From Rhizoclosmatium globosum (lineage: Eukaryota; Chytridiomycota; Chytridiomycetes; Chytridiales; Chytriomycetaceae), in contig MCGO01000028.1 in the NCBI GenBank assembly GCA_002104985.1, positions 372,001-436,000 on the forward strand: 64,000 nucleotides of DNA. Reading direction: 5' to 3'. The translations under genes were made by a program, and so were the position numbers. The notes below the pieces were generated by a model. That model did not search any database and was not told the origin of the DNA. It was given only the letters and a program-made list of their open reading frames with translations. Within the stretch, counting starts at the first letter, position 1; the number at the start of each line of letters is the position of its first letter. Of the stretch, positions 59,976 through 64,000 are shown piece by piece.

Positions 59976-60109
59976 ATTTATTGAATGAAATCGCGGCGTG
60001 GATAAACGAACACAAAAGAAAACCGACTATCCCAACTCAACCACTGTGAAATCAGAGCCGTTGGACAAGACGTGTTCTGCATCGCCTTCGAATATCATCC
60101 AAAAAGCTT

Positions 60110-60937
60110 AACTCCTTTCTTTACCGAATCCCAATCATGTACGGAACAGTTAAGCTCGAAGCTTGGCCTGCGTTGGATGACGTTGGAAAACTTCTCTCTA
60201 CATTTACGATAAATAATTCAATGCCTAGCTTTATACGAACTTCGTGGTTGGAACTTGAGCCTGAATATATATCGATGTGCTCTGAAGTAGTCTGAGTGAA
60301 ATGGGAAACCACGAATATCACTCCACTAGGGACATTCAAACACTTGAGCCTTAATGCTGTTCCAGCGCAAGGCCATGCCACAAAGAAGATGAAGCACTGG
60401 AAAATTGAGCGAAGCTGATTTGTTTGTATTCCTCGTCTGCGACAATATTTTATTGAGTCTTTCTTCACCGGCGCTACCAGGTTCAATGCATCCAATTCAA
60501 CGGAAACTGCGATTGTTCACTGTTGGAAAGCTGGATCGAGTGGCTTCCACCCGAGCAATACGCTCTCGATTCCCCTTCATGATTCTAAATTTGATGAACT
60601 TGCGCCGTTGCTGGATATGGCGGCTCTTTGTTTTCCTCTGAGTTACCTGCCAGAAAAGAGACACTTGGAGGTCATGTCGAGTCTCAAGTATGCGCGAATA
60701 CCTGCAGTTGTTGCACTGAATCCCTACGTGGGCCCGTTGAACGCGAACGAAAATTTGGATGAATGGAGGACAGCAGCAGTTGAGTGTGTTGGAGACATAA
60801 GTAAATAGTCGTTTGAGGTTATTTATTCATTGGACATCTTCAGTAGTATTGCGAGTGACAGTGTTATTCAACACATTTCAGGTTCACTGATTCCCTTTGG
60901 GTTGTACAGCGAAGCAAAAGCGAAGTTTGAGTGTTGA
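60110..60937 (+). pseudogene. Unidentified gene or pseudogene with in-frame TGA codons
   Basis: One frame reads as protein over most of this stretch (TVKLEAWPALDDVGKLLS, LELEPEYISMCSEV, FDELAPLLDMAALCFP, IPAVVALNPYVGPLN) and appears to splice from 60797 to about 60883 into SSLIPFGLYSEAKAKFEC and a stop. Two in-frame TGA codons (after SEVV and after IERS) interrupt it. They may be inside unrecognised introns or may mark a decaying gene. Family not recognised. Confidence 0.4.
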
Positions 60938-61060
60938 GTATATGGGACAATAATAAAACGGATGATGTTCAAAGAAAATGGTTTATTTTGTTTCTAGAAA
61001 CACTAGTCACGTCAGGAGGGGAATGAAGACACTTTGCTGTTAGCGGAACGTGGCCAATGA

Positions 61061-62414
61061 TTAACAACGCTTATCGACCATTTGAGCCTTCTGGTTATCC
61101 TTATATACTTTTGGGTGTTTGGATTTCAAATGTTTCATGAAAGTGTTTCCGTTCACCCAAATATCACAGTTCTTCAAAGTACATTTGATTTGACAGCCTT
61201 CCCTCTTCAAGTGCTTAAGCAAGTGAAGAACTCTCTTTTTGCTTGATTTCACTTTACCACAAGTACAACAATCCGCGTTTTGGTTGTAGCCGGAAACTCG
61301 GTTGCGCGTTTTTATTGGGGAAGTGCTTGCGCTGGCTTGAAATTCTGGCACAGCTTTGACAGCAAGAGAGATACCATGTACGAAGCTAGCCTCCAATCCT
61401 TGGGGTAATCCGAAACACGACGCTAAGCCCGGTGCATAGGTTTGTATTTGACCCATCCATGAAGACGCAGCTGGTTGCGATGGCAAGTGGCCGTAGAAAG
61501 AGCGAGATTGGCCTTTGACACAGTTTGGTAATGGCGAGTGGTTCATAAGGCCAGAGCACCAAGCAGGAGCACTATTACTTACAGCTGCGACTTGAGTATC
61601 CTCCGCGTGAAAGAAGCTATAAGGCAATTGAAAACCCTCTGGAGGGAAAGATTCAAGCATGACCTGGTCATTCGGCAACGTGTGAATCGAACCCGCCAAT
61701 GAAGGCGCAGTTGGGTACGATGGCAAGTGGCAGTGAGCGTGAGACGCTTCTTGAAGAAAGTTTTGATGAATCATCGGTGCTTGATGAAAGTTGTTGAAAC
61801 AAGGGACACTAATGTCCGTCGAATTTCCGAAAGGGAGACTTGGGCTGATTCCCGCATCGAAACGGCCAGAGACCCCGTGGAAGAAAGTGTCCTGATAGTT
61901 GAATGGCGAACTCAACAACGATTGTGAGGATATGGTATTTGGCGTTCCAAATGGTTCCGAGACCACAGATGCCTTTTAAGGAGCGAAAAATTAGTAAATG
62001 GTATTACATCAACGTTTGTCTTACTGTGTCGGGACTGCCAGTGTTGTGGTGCTGCATACGAGGCTGAGGGAGTTGAAGGCAATAAGGGAACGATAGTTAG
62101 GAATTGTCTTAGATGCAGGATAAACTTACCCCATGAACTGGCATCTCATTACTCTCATCAGACGTAGTGAGGTGAGCGATACCAACAGCAAGACGATCGA
62201 TATTGTCATTATGCTCGAACGGAGATAACTCTTCGAAGATTTGACTTGAGCCTACTCCAACCTGAGTTTCAGTTTCAGTCTGGAATGGGAGAGGTTAGTT
62301 ATGAATAAACAAAATAGAGTACCAGTTCACCTCCTCGCTTCCAATCATATCAGTAGCGACGTTTAAGTCCAATAACCAGATGTTGTCGTCGAAGACAAGG
62401 TGGGAGAAGTCCAT
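61061..62414 (-). CDS. C2H2-like zinc-finger protein, probable transcription factor
   Basis: At least four minus-strand exons from ATG 62414 (MDFSHLVFDDNIWLLDL): a small acidic first exon, a second exon ending MPVHG, a short one (PRMQHHNTGSPDT) and a final exon from 61972 to the stop at 61061. The body is Ser/Pro/His-rich. The C-terminus has ADCCTCGKVKSSKK, VLHLLKHLKREGCQIKC and CDIWVNGNTFMKHLKSKHP, which fit a pair of C2H2-type fingers. DNA binding is inferred from the fingers and the low-complexity, acidic N-terminus. Confidence 0.6.
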
Positions 62415-62895
62415 TGTAGTAAGTTGTTGGGAGTCCCGAAGGATTCCGACCTCTCCTTTTAGCCATTTCCGAGGGAGGCGTGTGTGCGTTCGGGTTCCTG
62501 TCTCGGGTTAATCTCTGCAAACCCAAGCCTGTTCCTGATCTCGTTCCGCGAGGTGTTCTTACAATCTCTATGCCAGCCTTACCTATCCTTTCTACTTCCT
62601 ATCAACAACTTCATATGTGGTCTTGCCCTACTTATGCACAGCAAACTTGGGACTCGGGCGGGTGAATGCAGGTAGATCGCGACATCAAGTGCATCAATAG
62701 GTGTGTCTAATTACCTTAGGCTTCTCTCTGACTCTCGATTATACAGGTTCTCCCAAAAACTCAGGATTCCCATCGTTCGAGCAGCCTGAATTGAAACCTT
62801 TCTCGCAATCTATTCGAGAGTCAAGATAAATCTTAGTGCAGAAAGAGGGTGAAGCGGTGTGCTACCAAACTAGTAGTTTCCAAATCCACAAAATC
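62415..62895. other. Intergenic stretch, nothing recognised
   Basis: About 480 bp upstream of the zinc-finger gene; short chance open frames only. Confidence 0.5.
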
Positions 62896-63105
62896 AAATG
62901 TTTAATGGCCAAGTCGTTTGCGTAACTGGATTTCTACTTGAACAGCGAAACAGAATTGAGGCGTTTGCAACGGCTTTTGGCGCTTGACTCGAATTGGACA
63001 AAAGAATGCACCCACCTTATTGCTCTTGCATCGGGAAAGAAGTTTGAATTTGTTTTGAAGAATGGGATTCGTCTGGTAGATATGAAGGGGATCGATTAAT
63101 GTGCG
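62896..63105 (+). pseudogene. BRCT-domain remnant with frameshift
   Basis: The plus strand gives FNGQVVCVTGFLLEQRNR and EAFATAFGA in one frame, then, after a one-base shift at a TGA, DSNWTKECTHLIALASGKK and LKNGIRLVDMKG in another. This is the pattern of an XRCC1-type BRCT domain (G-x-GA, W...THLI). No full gene surrounds it. Confidence 0.5.
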
Positions 63106-63461
63106 GAATGTGTCCCTGTTTGAATACATTGTCAAATTGTATAGAATGATTGAGTGAGAAATCACTGGAGAAATCATGGAGAAATCATTCCTATCGTATC
63201 CAAGGGTGACTGGCAGGACTCTGATTTCAGACACGTTCTATGCATCCTCTTGTTAACGAAATACCAATGCTGCAGGAAAGGGTACGCTGTTTGAAGGGCT
63301 TATGCGCTTGATTTAACGGTTTGATGGACAGGCAGGATACAGACATATGAGTATTGTGCTCATGCGCCTACTTGTGATGAAACTGATAATGGAAAGGTAT
63401 TGATATTGACACGTTGATGGCGAAGCTTAGGAATCTATGCTATTTGGTCGGAGGAATAGAG

Positions 63462-64000
63462 CCCCTCTCCAACAACTACGACTCATCCGCCCTCTCAACG
63501 CCAACGACAGACGACCCAGAACTCACATACACATACATGCCCGTCCACCCCCCCTCCACAGCCTCCTCCTCCTCCTCTCCAAACTCTCACGCCCACGCAC
63601 AAAACAGCAACCAACTCTCAAGCAAACTATCCCCGAAATCGAAACTCCACCAATCCCTCTTAAAAACCCAAGGAAAGATTCTCAAGCTCTTGCACCACAA
63701 AACATCAGGAAGCAGTACCACACACTCTGCGACAGACTCTCCGCCCATCGTGACTCCCACTTCAGCTGGGTCTGCAAACCTCCTACCCATCCGGAATTCA
63801 GGGCTGTCTCCAGGCAGTGATATTCATGGTGGCGGCGGAGGTAGTGGTGTCGTTGGTGGTATTGGAGAGTCTGGTGGGTTCTTGTTGGATGAGAATGGAG
63901 TCACTGTTGCTCGAAGGAAGAGTTTCACAACGATTGAGAGGAGGAAGGAGGGGACGGTTGTTCATGCGAATTCAATGGCGGAGTTGCCAGTGCTCGTTCC
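63462..64000 (+). pseudogene. Second copy of the PH/ArfGAP-like gene 3' half (cut by window end)
   Basis: Nearly identical to 49508-50043, starting at TCTCCAACAACTACGACTC, with a few substitutions and a 6-bp-scale deletion in the Gly-rich region. The frame is shifted at one point relative to the intact copy (open frame 63437-63820 differs). The copy continues beyond the window. Confidence 0.9.

Overview
The window is nuclear DNA of a fungus. Genes are broken by many short spliceosomal introns (about 43-80 nt, GT-AG, one GC-AG), and there is no operon logic. The gene set (VID27, a BRCT-Myb-RCT Rap1, a Crinkler, a Fanzor, a pogo-like transposase) suggests a zoosporic fungus, most likely a chytrid; that placement is inference. 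I resolved exons by eye and kept a model only when splice phases closed from ATG to stop. Such models are listed with exact exon joins; unresolved ones are flagged. Left part, 0.1-15.2 kb, is a gene-dense housekeeping block: an ABCG transporter with a cysteine-rich ectodomain, a lysine-rich coiled-coil protein, VID27, the telomere protein Rap1, a membrane-anchored lipid-binding-like protein, and a secreted serine carboxypeptidase. Centre, 15.2-38 kb, is an accessory region: a pogo/Tigger-like transposase; a very divergent histone H3 (CenH3 candidate) divergent from a Cys-rich protein gene; a 43-bp minisatellite and TTAGGG-type repeats; a 2,392-aa orphan protein; a nine-exon Fanzor (eukaryotic TnpB-like RNA-guided nuclease) convergent with it; a tRNA-like element; a large P-loop GTPase with a one-base homopolymer frameshift; a truncated second pogo copy in inverted orientation; and a Crinkler effector with nuclease and kinase domains. 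38-50 kb is again housekeeping: NOL11-like U3 processome factor, TRM13 tRNA methyltransferase, FGAM synthase (purine synthesis) and a PH/ArfGAP-like protein. Right part, 50-64 kb, is duplication-rich: a two-gene module (198-aa membrane protein with a C-terminal ubiquitin-like fold, plus a zinc-finger protein ending in a ubiquitin-like fold) exists in two tandem versions plus one inverted relative. One duplication truncates an MCM9-like gene. A broken second copy of the ArfGAP gene is split around unrelated genes, and BRCT and unknown-gene remnants are present. The strongest candidates for something new are the intact Fanzor with its giant convergent neighbour, the ubiquitin-like/zinc-finger module, and the H3 variant with an enlarged loop 1.
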